Shown one piece after another: positions 28,677 through 38,180 of a stretch of 64,000 nucleotides of DNA. The notes under the pieces were generated by a model. The model saw nothing but the letters and a program-made list of their open reading frames with translations, did not search any database and was not told the DNA's origin. Origin of the DNA: an uncultured Actinomycetes bacterium. Lineage in GTDB: Bacteria > Actinomycetota > Acidimicrobiia > Acidimicrobiales > RAAP-2. The position numbers and the translations under genes are program-made. The stretch lies in the NCBI GenBank assembly GCA_903828785.1, contig CAIKNP010000001.1:124001-188000 (forward strand), read 5' to 3'. The stretch's first letter is position 1; each line of letters opens with the position of its first letter.

Positions 28677-29719
28677 AGGAACTCTCGGAGGGTAGCGATG
28701 AGTTCGCCGGCCGTCTGCTCCCCTTGGGGCCAAGGCACCACTTGCAAGTTGGTCACACCGGCTTCCTTGAAGGCCGCCACGCGCTCGGCCACGTAACTAC
28801 GAGGGCCCACCAGGGTGGTCTTTTCGAGCAACTCATCGGGAATAGCGGCCTGCGCTTCACTCTTGCGACCGTCGAGGTAGCAGTCTTGAATGATGCGGGC
28901 TTGCTCCTCAAAACCGTAACGAACGCAGAGGTCGTAGTAGAAGTTCTTTCCTCGGGCGCCCATGCCGCCGATGTAGAGGGCGAGCGAGGGACGTTGCAAA
29001 TCTCGCAGACGCAAGGTTTCCTCGTCGTCTCCAATGGCCAAGAGCCCACCCGCACTGATCTGGAGTTCCCCCAGATCAGGACTGCGCTGAGCACGCCCAG
29101 CGTCCAGCGCCGCCCCCCATATTTCGCGGGCGCGTTCGGGGATGAAAAAGATGGGTAGCCACCCATCGGCGATTTCCGCCGCTAGGGCAACGTTCTTCTC
29201 GCCCAGCGCCGCCAACCAAATTGGGATAGCGGAGCGGCGAGGTTTACCCATGAGTTTTAGGGCTTTACCGAGGCCGGTGCCGTCTTCACCCTGGTACGGC
29301 AGGGAGTAGTACTGGCCCTCGAATTCGAGGGGGCCACGACGAGCCCAGGCCAGGCGACAGATGCTCACAATTTCGCGCGTGCGGGCCAGGGGCGCCTGGT
29401 AGGGGACACCGTGAAATCCTTCAATTACTTGGGGACCCGAGGCACCAAGTCCTAGCTGAAAACGCCCATCACTGAGAGCGTCAAGGCCCGCGGCAGTCAT
29501 CGCGAGTAGCGACGGCGTGCGCGAATAAATCGGCATAATGGCCGAAGCGATTTGCAGGGTGGTGGTCTTCGCGGCGAGGTAGCCCATCAGCGACGGGCTG
29601 TCGAAGCCCCACACCTCGGGTACCCACACCATATCGAGGCCCGCCGCCTCGAGATCAAGGACGTCGCGAACCGCGGCGTGAGGGTCACCTCCGTAGGGCA
29701 TGAGTGTCGACAGCAGCAT
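28673..29719 (-). CDS. LLM class (probably F420-dependent) oxidoreductase
   Basis: LDMVWVPEVWGFDSPSLMGYLAAKTTTLQIASAI, GASGPQVIEGFHGVPY. Confidence 0.92.
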   Translation of the reverse strand: MLLSTLMPYGGDPHAAVRDVLDLEAAGLDMVWVPEVWGFDSPSLMGYLAAKTTTLQIASAIMPIYSRTPSLLAMTAAGLDALSDGRFQLGLGASGPQVIEGFHGVPYQAPLARTREIVSICRLAWARRGPLEFEGQYYSLPYQGEDGTGLGKALKLMGKPRRSAIPIWLAALGEKNVALAAEIADGWLPIFFIPERAREIWGAALDAGRAQRSPDLGELQISAGGLLAIGDDEETLRLRDLQRPSLALYIGGMGARGKNFYYDLCVRYGFEEQARIIQDCYLDGRKSEAQAAIPDELLEKTTLVGPRSYVAERVAAFKEAGVTNLQVVPWPQGEQTAGELIATLREFL

Positions 29720-29879
29720 AAAACTCCTCCCCCTTACCGTAGCCACCAGCGCCGGTCCGAGCGACCACCGCTAAGGCCAACTACTGATTACCCGCAGTGC
29801 TCACCTCACGCGTGATTCTCCCCTACATTGGAGAGGTGGGCAACGACGCCCACGACAAAGAGAAAAGGCTGGTGACAAC

Positions 29880-31154
29880 GTGGTCACACGTCCGGAAGAC
29901 GTTGCTCCTCACGAGTTCAACCCGTGGGTGCACGTCAGTTCATTAATTCAAGACGCGGGAAAACTGCTCGGTCTCGACCAGGGAATGGTCAAGCGAATTA
30001 CTACCCCCGAGCGCATTCACGAGGTGGCCATCCCGGTTCGTCTCGATAACGGGCAAATCGAGATGTTCACCGGTTGGCGCATACTGCACGACACCTCCCG
30101 CGGACCCGGTAAGGGAGGGATTCGCTTCCACTCCAGCGTGAACGTCGACGAGATTGCGGCGCTCTCGGCGGACATGTCCATCAAGTGTGCCGTGGTCAAC
30201 ATCCCTTACGGTGGAGCCAAGGGTGGCGTGCGGGTCGACCCCGCGACACTCTCCATTGGTGAACTCGAACGGCTCACCCGTCGCTACGCCTTCGCGATCG
30301 CCCCGATGATTGGTCCCGACACCGACATCCCCGCCCCCGATGTGAATACCAACGCGCAAGTTATGAGTTGGATCATGGATACCGTCTCCATGCTGCGCGG
30401 TCACGCGACGACCGGTGTCGTGACGGGGAAACCGCTCGCCATCGGCGGAACCCTGGGTCACGCCGGTGCCACTTCTCTGGGCGTGGCCATCTGCACCGTG
30501 GGCATTCTGGGAAAAATTGGTCGACCGGTGGCTGGCCAGCGCGTCGTCATTCAAGGCTACGGAAAAGTTGGCGCCCCCCTCGTTGAGATTTTGACCGCCC
30601 GAGGCATGAACGTTGTCGGCATCGCCGATGTTCACGGCGCTATTCACTGCCCCCAAGGTATTGATCCCGCGGCCTTGACGAAGCACTTCGCCGAGACCGG
30701 TACCGTTGTTGGGACTCCGGGTTCGATGGAGATTCCGGCCGACCAACTCTTCGCACTCGAGAGTGACATCGCCATACCCGCCGCTATGGGTGGCGTCATA
30801 ACGCCCGAGGTCGCGGCCACGATGTCGGCCACCATTGTCGTTGAGGCGGCGAACGGTCCAACCACGGGTGAAGGTATGGACGTGTTGACGAAGCGTGGCA
30901 TCCAGGTGGTGCCCGACGTCCTCGCCAACGCGGGTGGTGTCGTCGCCTCCTACTTCGAGTGGGCGCAGGACCTGCAGGGTTTCATGTGGGAGCGCGAGCT
31001 CTTCACGCAACGTCTCGAAAAGACCATGAACGAAGCCTTCGATCACGTCTGGAAGCGGCACCTCGAACTCGGGGCCACCTTGCGAGAAACTGCCGTGGCG
31101 GTGGGCGTTGAGCGAATCGCCGAGGCCACCGAGCTCCGGGGTCTCTTTCCGTGA
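29880..31154 (+). CDS. Glu/Leu/Phe/Val dehydrogenase (glutamate dehydrogenase)
   Basis: GPGKGGIRFH, MSIKCAVVNIPYGGAKGGV, VIQGYGKVGAPLVEIL. Confidence 0.96.
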   Translation: MVTRPEDVAPHEFNPWVHVSSLIQDAGKLLGLDQGMVKRITTPERIHEVAIPVRLDNGQIEMFTGWRILHDTSRGPGKGGIRFHSSVNVDEIAALSADMSIKCAVVNIPYGGAKGGVRVDPATLSIGELERLTRRYAFAIAPMIGPDTDIPAPDVNTNAQVMSWIMDTVSMLRGHATTGVVTGKPLAIGGTLGHAGATSLGVAICTVGILGKIGRPVAGQRVVIQGYGKVGAPLVEILTARGMNVVGIADVHGAIHCPQGIDPAALTKHFAETGTVVGTPGSMEIPADQLFALESDIAIPAAMGGVITPEVAATMSATIVVEAANGPTTGEGMDVLTKRGIQVVPDVLANAGGVVASYFEWAQDLQGFMWERELFTQRLEKTMNEAFDHVWKRHLELGATLRETAVAVGVERIAEATELRGLFP

Positions 31155-31181
31155 TCACCCCTTTGGTCAATTGAGGTGGCG

Positions 31182-31310
31182 GTGAATGATCTGAGCCGGG
31201 AAGAACTCCTCGCTCTCGTTGAAAAATTACGGGCCGACGTAGCGCGACTCCAAGAGGAGTTACGCCAACTTCGGCGTCACGACCACGAGGCGCCGCCGCA
31301 CTACCGCTGA
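31182..31310 (+). CDS. Candidate 42-aa coiled-coil micro-protein VNDLSREELLALVEKLRADVARLQEELRQLRRHDHEAPPHYR
   Basis: Below the ORF-track cutoff; GTG start (in-frame GTG also at 31176); heptad-like charged/Leu pattern. Confidence 0.5.
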   Translation: MNDLSREELLALVEKLRADVARLQEELRQLRRHDHEAPPHYR

Positions 31311-32443
31311 GCGGCAGGGCAGAAGTTCGGATTGACGCTCGACAGTACGCGCGCGGCGGCGCTCTCCAGCGTGGCCCTGGGCAGGGAGCGATTGTTTACC
31401 CCTGCCACAATGGCGTTGACCATCGCCGTAGCCGTTGACAGGCCGTTGCTCGGCGACGTCGCTTTCCCTCCGAGCACTTCGTCGTCGCCAGCAATCATGG
31501 CGCGTAGGGCCGCCTGAGCGGGGGTGAGGTGAAGGGCCTTGATGGCCCCAGCACTCAAGGCGTCCGTCATGATGGTGCCGCTAAAGCCCATGGCCCGAAG
31601 GGCGTCCACCGCCGCTTTGGAGAGTGAGGCGGGAAGCGCCGTGAGGCCCGGAACGGTCGCGTTTGACATCATGACGTCGCCAACGCCACGAGCAATTGCG
31701 ACACGAAAGGGCAGCAGGGCGCTCGTTCGCAACACGGCCCAGGGCCGCGTGCGGGCTGGACCGAAGTCGGTATTCCCTGACGATCCACCGAGCCCGGGGA
31801 AGTGCTTGAGCGTGGCGACCACCCCCGCGAGTTTGAGGCCTTCGCTAAAGGCCACGACGTCGTGGGCGTCACGAGTGGGGGAAGCCCCAAATGATCGCAG
31901 CCCGTCCGGATTGCGGGCGCTGGGCCACACGGGCTGGCCATCAATGTCGGCTACGGGCGCCAGATCGACGGTGAATCCAGCGGCTCGCATGGAACGACCG
32001 ACGCGCTCCCCCAGGGCCTCTATCTGCGCAGTCGTCAAGGTCGCACCCATGACTTGGGCCCAGGGCCAGCTTCCCACCAAGGCAGGCACTCGCGTAACAC
32101 CTCCCCCTTCTTCGTCGGTCATGACTGCCAGGCCTTGGTGGTGGGGCTCGAGCGAGGGGAGATGCCGCAGGGTCGCGACAAGGTTGCTTGGCACCGCGTC
32201 GCCGAAGAGCAGAAGGCCGCCGAAGCCCTGGGATGCCGCGACCCTCATGATTACTTCACTCCTTGAGTCCGCCGACACCACAACAACTTCGCGGGCCAGG
32301 GCCACCGTGGACCACGTGCCCAGGCTGATCGTCGCACAGGTACGAGCTCCTCGAGTCGCCGGACTCGCCCCACACGAAACCGCCGTCAGGGCAAACGAAC
32401 TAATGGCAATCACCACGCTCGTTCGACGGAGAAATCTGCCCAT
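31301..32443 (-). CDS. Glycoside hydrolase family 3, beta-N-acetylhexosaminidase-like lipo/exoprotein
   Basis: TLKHFPGLGGSSGNTD, GFSGTIMTDALSAGAI; signal peptide with SCG. Confidence 0.9.
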   Translation of the reverse strand: MGRFLRRTSVVIAISSFALTAVSCGASPATRGARTCATISLGTWSTVALAREVVVVSADSRSEVIMRVAASQGFGGLLLFGDAVPSNLVATLRHLPSLEPHHQGLAVMTDEEGGGVTRVPALVGSWPWAQVMGATLTTAQIEALGERVGRSMRAAGFTVDLAPVADIDGQPVWPSARNPDGLRSFGASPTRDAHDVVAFSEGLKLAGVVATLKHFPGLGGSSGNTDFGPARTRPWAVLRTSALLPFRVAIARGVGDVMMSNATVPGLTALPASLSKAAVDALRAMGFSGTIMTDALSAGAIKALHLTPAQAALRAMIAGDDEVLGGKATSPSNGLSTATAMVNAIVAGVNNRSLPRATLESAAARVLSSVNPNFCPAAQR

Positions 32444-32535
32444 GAACCGACCTTAGGACCGCGGACGTGTGGGGACAAGTACGGCGTGGCTGTCTAGTGT
32501 TGAGGGGTGATCACTTGCACCACTGAGCGGTACTC

Positions 32536-32739
32536 GTGTTGACCCTTTACGGCGTCGTCGCGGTGACTTTTATGATGGTCACCTACGCCCTCGAATCTCG
32601 GGGTCGCGGATTCGTCCTGGCCTTCACCCTGGGCTGTTTGGCGTCGAGCCTGTACGGCTTTCTTTCCGGAGTGTGGCCCTTTGGCATTGTTGAAGCCTTG
32701 TGGAGCGTCCTGGCCTACCGTCGATATCTGCATTCATAA
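32536..32739 (+). CDS. Small hypothetical membrane protein
   Basis: 67 aa, GxxxSxxYGFLSGVWPFGIVEALWSVLAYRR. Confidence 0.75.
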   Translation: MLTLYGVVAVTFMMVTYALESRGRGFVLAFTLGCLASSLYGFLSGVWPFGIVEALWSVLAYRRYLHS

Positions 32740-32798
32740 ACGTGTAACGCTGGCACCGTGGTTATGCTTGGGGTAGTTCTTTTGATAGGGAGAGTTCT

Positions 32799-33236
32799 AT
32801 GTCCTTCGCTAATGCCATTAAGAGTTGTTTTTCAAAGTACGTTGACTTCAAGGGGACCGCGTCGCGCTCGGAGTATTGGTTCTTTGCTCTTTTTCTCTTC
32901 CTCGCTTTCATCCTTCTTTCCGTGAGTCGCAGCCCGGCAGTGGTCGACTTGGGCTTTCTTGCGGTGTTGCTTCCTTCACTGGCGGTGCAAGCACGTCGAC
33001 TACGTGACGGGGGATTCAGTCCCTGGCTGATGTTCTTGGCGCTGGTCCCCTTCCTCGGTTCGCTGGCCCTCTTGATCATGTGCTGCATGCCTTCGAAAAC
33101 GGGGGCTGCTGGCGGTATCAGCACCTACCAGCCCGGAGCCGTCAACACCAACGACGCACAATCCTTCTGCCCTTCCTGCGGCAAACTGCGACTCCCGGGG
33201 CAAAACTTCTGCCAGGGTTGCGGGCACGCCTTTTAA
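32799..33236 (+). CDS. DUF805 membrane protein with C-terminal zinc ribbon
   Basis: KYVDFKGTASRSEYWFFALF, CPSCGKLRLPGQNFCQGCGHAF. Confidence 0.88.
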   Translation: MSFANAIKSCFSKYVDFKGTASRSEYWFFALFLFLAFILLSVSRSPAVVDLGFLAVLLPSLAVQARRLRDGGFSPWLMFLALVPFLGSLALLIMCCMPSKTGAAGGISTYQPGAVNTNDAQSFCPSCGKLRLPGQNFCQGCGHAF

Positions 33237-33256
33237 CCACTACCAAAGGAGTTCCC

Positions 33257-33697
33257 TTGCCTAGCCGTAACGCTCACACTCAATGGACCGGAGGGTTCGA
33301 AGACGGCTCCGGCGTCGTCACGCTGGTCCACAGTGGCATTGGTCAGTACCAGGTATCCTTCCCTCGCCGGGCGTCGGATGAATCTGAAGCGACCACCAGT
33401 CCCGAGGAGCTGATCGCCGCAGCGCACTCCAGTTGCTTCGCGATGCAGTGCAGTGCCCTCCTCTCCGAAGCGGGAGCCACCGCGATCAGCCTTTCCGTGC
33501 TCGCCACCGTTTCGCTCGGACCCGATCCGGCGGGGGGATTTCATATACCCAGCATCGCCCTCGAGGTTCGGGGCGTCGTCGAAAACATGAACGAAGCAGC
33601 GTTTGTCGAGGTGTGCGAACTCGCCAAACAGACCTGCCCTGTCTCCAAAGCCTTGACGGGAACGACGATCACCATCGACGCCCGCTTCGGCGAGTAA
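33257..33697 (+). CDS. OsmC family peroxiredoxin
   Basis: TSPEELIAAAHSSCFAMQCSALL, KQTCPVSKALTG; TTG start after AAAGGAG (ORF track start 33080 is too long). Confidence 0.92.
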   Translation: MPSRNAHTQWTGGFEDGSGVVTLVHSGIGQYQVSFPRRASDESEATTSPEELIAAAHSSCFAMQCSALLSEAGATAISLSVLATVSLGPDPAGGFHIPSIALEVRGVVENMNEAAFVEVCELAKQTCPVSKALTGTTITIDARFGE

Positions 33698-33767
33698 TTA
33701 GACCCCAATTCCTTATCGAAACGAGTCCACCCGTGTCGGCGGGCTCCTTCCAGTTGCGTCCTAAGGA

Positions 33768-33938
33768 TCAGTAGTTCTGCGTACTGTTGGGTAGTAAGCC
33801 GATAAGTACCCGAGCGTTCACTCGGTCTTCCAACTCCTGGCGAAATTTCGTGAGGTGTTCTGGCCCCACGACGCTTTCTCGGCGTAAGTCGTCGACGATC
33901 GCTTCACGAACTGCGTTGGCGCCCCGGGAGACTTTCAC
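33768..33938 (-). CDS. Candidate 56-aa ORF or gene remnant MKVSRGANAVREAIVDDLRRESVVGPEHLTKFRQELEDRVNARVLIGLLPNSTQNY
   Basis: Protein-like minus frame in otherwise unexplained DNA; GTG start; below track cutoff. Confidence 0.35.
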   Translation of the reverse strand: MKVSRGANAVREAIVDDLRRESVVGPEHLTKFRQELEDRVNARVLIGLLPNSTQNY

Positions 33939-34095
33939 TCTCAATCTCGCTGGCGCGAACGAGGGCCTCGGGACGACCTTAGAGCTCAGCCAGGGAAGCG
34001 CTGTGCCCCGAGGACGAGTACCGGCGTTGCTACGCCTTCAATCGACGTCAAAAAGCCCGAACGTGGTTTTGCTCGGTCTCCCTTGAAGGGGAGAC

Positions 34096-34338
34096 TTACT
34101 TCGAACCCTTCTTCGGACGTGATCGCGCCACGGTGATAGCCAAGGAAGCCACTACGAAGAGCGGCAGCACGACAGTCGCGACGTGCGAGTTGTGAATGCC
34201 CCGTCCGAGAAGGAAAGTGACGCCAATTAACGCAATGGTCGAGACGAACAGTTCCGGGGTGTCACCCACCAGAAAGTCCCACCAAAACATGCCGAATCCC
34301 TTGAGAATCCTCATCACTAGATTGGTCTGCTTACTCAC
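34096..34338 (-). CDS. Small hypothetical membrane protein
   Basis: 80 aa with about 2 TM segments; coupled to the COG4280-like gene by 4-nt overlap. Confidence 0.75.
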   Translation of the reverse strand: MSKQTNLVMRILKGFGMFWWDFLVGDTPELFVSTIALIGVTFLLGRGIHNSHVATVVLPLFVVASLAITVARSRPKKGSK

Positions 34339-35093
34339 GCGCTCACCATCGCTTTCGCGCTCGCCGACTTGGTTTGTTGAATCACGAGCCAGGTACTCAA
34401 GCCGTAAAAGACGACGAGTACGAGCAGAAAGCCGTCATTCCCCGGCCAGGAAACCTTCAGGGCCTCACCAACCCAAAAGGTGCCGTAGGAGATGAGCAGC
34501 ACACCAACACTGGTCTTCATGGCATTTTCGGGAACACTAGAGAGTTGCTTGGAGACCACAATGCCGACGACGCCGACCAGCAACACGGCGCCAGCGGCGA
34601 CGATAGACGCCAAGCCCAGTCGGTGCGCCGAGGTACCCAGCGTCAGCACGGTGATGACTACCTCAAGGCCCTCGAGAAACACACCCTTGAAGGCCATAGC
34701 GAAGGCAATGCGGTCCCCCTTGGGGGCATCGCCGAGGGCTCGCAACTCCTCAACCGTTTCGGCGTAGATGGCATCTTCATCGTGCTTCGCCTTGAGTCCA
34801 CTGGCGCGCAGAACCGCTTTGCGCAGCCACTGCAGACCAAAGATCAATAAGATGCCGCCGACGATGAGTCGCAGCCAGGTCAGGGGCACGTGGACCAGGG
34901 CGGGTCCGAAGGCGGCGACGAGGGCGCCCAGCGCAAGGAGCGCCACGACGACGCCCTGCAGGGCCGAACGCCAACCTCTCGTGTGGCCAACGGCAAAGAC
35001 AATGGTGAGCGCCTCCACCATTTCTACCGCGCTGGCCAAGAAAACCGCGCCGACGAGGACGAGAACCCCCGAGGAAACCGTCGTAGCAATCAT
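34335..35093 (-). CDS. COG4280-like membrane protein
   Basis: VEMVEALTIVFAVGHTRGWRSAL ... AMAFKGVFLEGLEVVITVLTLG repeated E-x-x-E motif. Confidence 0.75.
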   Translation of the reverse strand: MIATTVSSGVLVLVGAVFLASAVEMVEALTIVFAVGHTRGWRSALQGVVVALLALGALVAAFGPALVHVPLTWLRLIVGGILLIFGLQWLRKAVLRASGLKAKHDEDAIYAETVEELRALGDAPKGDRIAFAMAFKGVFLEGLEVVITVLTLGTSAHRLGLASIVAAGAVLLVGVVGIVVSKQLSSVPENAMKTSVGVLLISYGTFWVGEALKVSWPGNDGFLLVLVVFYGLSTWLVIQQTKSASAKAMVSA

Positions 35094-35274
35094 TTTCGTA
35101 TCCCTTGTCTCACTACTGCATTTTGCACGGCCGAAGAGCCTTCTTTGGAGGTCCCGTGACCGACGAAAGGGCCACCAGAAATGTCACTTTCCCTGAGCCA
35201 CTTTACCGTGCCCTCCTTCGGTCGCCGAGCCCAGCGGGTGGGTGTTCCCGTTCCGCTTAGAAGAATTGCCATGC

Positions 35275-36360
35275 TTAGACGTCGCTCATCACGTAGACGC
35301 TGCGCGGGTCAATCACCACAGCGACTTGTGTCCCCCGAGGAAATCGCTGCTGCGAGAATATTTTCGTGAGCCGCCGATTGCCGTCCAGCGTGACAACGTG
35401 CTCGTAGCCGCGACCAATGAAGGCACTGTCGGCGACGGTGGCCACAATGGTGCTCGACGAGCCGACTTCTTCGAGGCTGACCGCCGAGGGTCGAATGAAC
35501 AGAGTGGCGTCTTCGCCACTGGCGCAGCGGGTGGGACAAGACCCTAACAGCGCCGGGGTGGCCAGCTGGATTTTCACCTCGGCGAGCCCCTCGGAAACGC
35601 TTTCAACGCGCACGGGCAGCTCACCGGCCAAACCAGTGAAGCGGGCGACGAAGGGCGTGGCTGGCGCCTGGTACACCTCTTCGGGCGACGCCCATTGCAC
35701 CAAGCGACCCTGGTTCAAGACCCCCACCGCGTCGGCGAGAGCAAAGGCTTCGGACTGATCGTGGGTGATGTAAACAACGGTGGCCCCCGATTCACGCGCC
35801 AGGGTCGCAATTGCGATGCGCAAATCCTCACGTCGGTCGGCGTCGAGATTGGACAATGGTTCGTCGAAGAGAATGAGCCCAACGTCGGCAGCCAAGGCAC
35901 GCGCCAACGCCACCCGCTGCTGCTCACCGCCCGAGAGCTCATTGGGGAAGCGCTCGGCGAGGTGCTCAATGCCAACGCGAGCGAGCAAGGTGGATACTTT
36001 TTCGCTTCGCTCTTCCTTGCTCACGCTGGACCGTTCGAGGGCGAAACCCACGTTACGAGCCACCGAGAGGTGCGGCCAAAGCGCGTAGTCCTGAAAGACC
36101 ATCGATAGCTGTCGCTTCTCCGCACTGAGAAAGACGCCTGGTGCCACTACCGTTTTGTTGCCCAGAGTAATTGTGCCCGACGTGGGGCGCTCAATACCCG
36201 CGAGGCAACGCAGCAAGGTGGTCTTGCCTGATCCCGATGGTCCCAGCAGGACGGTAAAGGTTCCGGGAGCAATGTCGAGTGACACGTCATCCAGCGCACG
36301 CTTTTCCCCGAAGGACTTCGTGAGTTGATGCAGATGCACCCCAATAGCTTCAGCGGTCAT
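35275..36360 (-). CDS. ABC transporter ATP-binding protein (Fe3+/polyamine/phosphonate type)
   Basis: [52 protein letters not shown]. Confidence 0.95.
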   Translation of the reverse strand: MTAEAIGVHLHQLTKSFGEKRALDDVSLDIAPGTFTVLLGPSGSGKTTLLRCLAGIERPTSGTITLGNKTVVAPGVFLSAEKRQLSMVFQDYALWPHLSVARNVGFALERSSVSKEERSEKVSTLLARVGIEHLAERFPNELSGGEQQRVALARALAADVGLILFDEPLSNLDADRREDLRIAIATLARESGATVVYITHDQSEAFALADAVGVLNQGRLVQWASPEEVYQAPATPFVARFTGLAGELPVRVESVSEGLAEVKIQLATPALLGSCPTRCASGEDATLFIRPSAVSLEEVGSSSTIVATVADSAFIGRGYEHVVTLDGNRRLTKIFSQQRFPRGTQVAVVIDPRSVYVMSDV

Positions 36361-38123
36361 CGCAGTGAACCAACCTCTCCAATTCGGCGCCACCCCTTCG
36401 GGGTGAGAACGCGGTATAGACCAAGAACGAGCACAATAACGCCCAGCATTTCGGCCAGGACGAGCACCGTGGCGGCGGTACCAATAGGGGCGAAGACCGT
36501 GCCCAGAGTGGTTTCAATCATCACCGAAACCGGCTCGTGACCCGGAACGAGCAACATCTGAGCGACGGCTAACTCGGCGATTGTCTTGGTGAAGGTGAGC
36601 ACCCAGGCCCAGGTCAAGGTACGCGAGAGAACGGGCAAACTCGCCGTGCGCCAGGTGCGAAAGCGCTTGGCCCCGTGCACTCTCGCCGCCTCGGCCATCG
36701 AGGCCTGAATTTGCGCCACCGGACCCATCAGCAGTCGGGCCTGGCCGGGGGCGGCGGCGGCAATGAGTCCCATAATGAGCAGGGGCATGGTTTGGTACAG
36801 GCTGACGACGTGACGGGCGATGATCGCCTGATTGTAAAAGAGGATGTAACCAACACCCAAGACCACGCCGGGAATTGCCACTGAGCCCAGGAGGAAGATG
36901 TCCGCAATACGCTGGCTCCACCCACCCCGCGTCGCCGCTAGGCGTTTAGCGAGAACGTAGCCGAGTATCACGGTCCCGGTCGCCACGTACACACCGAGCT
37001 GATTGCTGATGCCGAGCGCATTCCCCAAAGACGTGATGGAGGGTGGCGGGTGAAAGATTTGACGATAGGAGAAGGTTGACCAGTGAATACCGGTGCGCGT
37101 CTCGAAACTGATTGTTCGGGTAAAGCTGGTGGCCACCGCCGCCACCATGGGCATTACCGCGACGAGAGTAAGTAGTGCGAAGGTGCTTACACTCACCAAC
37201 ACTCGCGTCAGGGGCTGAAATTGATAGCGACGCACCGACCGAGTGCGGGCGCTCAAAACGGCGTACGAGCGTCCTCGGGTAACCCGCGCTTGGGCCAATA
37301 TTGGAGGTACCGTGCAGAGAATGAGAACCCCCGCGATGACGGCGGCCACCGAGAAGTTGGCGGGATTTTCGGTGATGGCGTTGTACAGTGTGAAGGTGGC
37401 CATGGGAAAATGCGTGTTAGCACCCAGCGTGAACGCCACACCGAAGTCCGATATCGACTCAGCAAACGCGATCGCGAACGCCGAGAGTAGCGCGGGGGCC
37501 ACGATGGGTAAAACGGTGCGAAGCATGCGCGAGGCGCCGGCCCCGTGCACTCGGGCGGCGTCTTCAAACTCCGAGCCCAGGCCTCGCAGGCCAGCCGAAA
37601 CGACAAAGTAACAAAAGGGCAATGCGGCGGTCGTCAAAATGAGGATGATGCCGCCCGGTCCATAGAAAGCGTGGAAGATCTGCGTGGTATTGATCCCGAG
37701 GGCGGTGGCGAGCTCACCCGGGGTAATCAGGTTGGACCATCCCACGGTCATCATCCACGTGGGGATTAACAAGAGCACCCACATCATTGCCCCCAAGAAA
37801 CGACCACCATAAAAATTGGTCCGCGTCACGAGCCACGCCAAGGTCGTTGCCGAGGTGGTGGCGAGGAGGGCCACCGTGGTGGACACCCACAGCGAATTTA
37901 TAATGCCCCGGCCGGTGTAGCCCGTGAAGGCCTCGTAGACACTGTGCAAGGTGAACCATTGCGGACCTACCCGCAAGAGTCGAGGGGAAATGGCCGCCGC
38001 GAGGAAAATGGTGACGGGCACAATAACCAGGAGTGACAGGACCACCCAAAGCACAATGCCCGACCAGCGAACGCGGCCGAGAGTCTTGCGAAGTACGGGG
38101 ATAAGGGACACGGAATCTTTCAT
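36357..38123 (-). CDS. ABC transporter permease, fused two-domain (FbpB-like)
   Basis: 588 aa; two copies of the BPD_transp EAA-type loop (EDAARVHGAGASRM; AEAARVHGAKRFRT). Confidence 0.93.
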   Translation of the reverse strand: MKDSVSLIPVLRKTLGRVRWSGIVLWVVLSLLVIVPVTIFLAAAISPRLLRVGPQWFTLHSVYEAFTGYTGRGIINSLWVSTTVALLATTSATTLAWLVTRTNFYGGRFLGAMMWVLLLIPTWMMTVGWSNLITPGELATALGINTTQIFHAFYGPGGIILILTTAALPFCYFVVSAGLRGLGSEFEDAARVHGAGASRMLRTVLPIVAPALLSAFAIAFAESISDFGVAFTLGANTHFPMATFTLYNAITENPANFSVAAVIAGVLILCTVPPILAQARVTRGRSYAVLSARTRSVRRYQFQPLTRVLVSVSTFALLTLVAVMPMVAAVATSFTRTISFETRTGIHWSTFSYRQIFHPPPSITSLGNALGISNQLGVYVATGTVILGYVLAKRLAATRGGWSQRIADIFLLGSVAIPGVVLGVGYILFYNQAIIARHVVSLYQTMPLLIMGLIAAAAPGQARLLMGPVAQIQASMAEAARVHGAKRFRTWRTASLPVLSRTLTWAWVLTFTKTIAELAVAQMLLVPGHEPVSVMIETTLGTVFAPIGTAATVLVLAEMLGVIVLVLGLYRVLTPKGWRRIGEVGSLR

Positions 38124-38124
38124 A

Positions 38125-38162
38125 CGACATTCCCCGGCAGCTAACGCTGCCGGGGAATGTCG
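38125..38162 (-). promoter_or_regulatory. 17-bp perfect hairpin immediately before the permease ATG
   Basis: CGACATTCCCCGGCAGC / GCTGCCGGGGAATGTCG; GGGGA SD-like sequence lies in the 3' arm, ATG 2 nt downstream. Confidence 0.7.
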
Positions 38163-38180
38163 CCTAGGGGCGTTAATTCG

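Noticed and set aside
29943-31061. 372-aa minus ORF opposite glutamate dehydrogenase
   Set aside because: Antisense of a well-recognised GDH; low-complexity G/H/N-rich translation
31539-32456. 305-aa plus ORF opposite the GH3 gene
   Set aside because: Antisense shadow; GH3 motifs KHFPG and TDALSAG are clear on the minus strand
33787-34086. 99-aa plus ORF
   Set aside because: Composition looks non-coding; the minus frame in the same stretch is more protein-like
35094-35274. Known riboswitch (yybP-ykoY, cobalamin, TPP, fluoride) upstream of the COG4280-like gene
   Set aside because: Consensus elements were not found by eye; only a leader of unknown function is claimed
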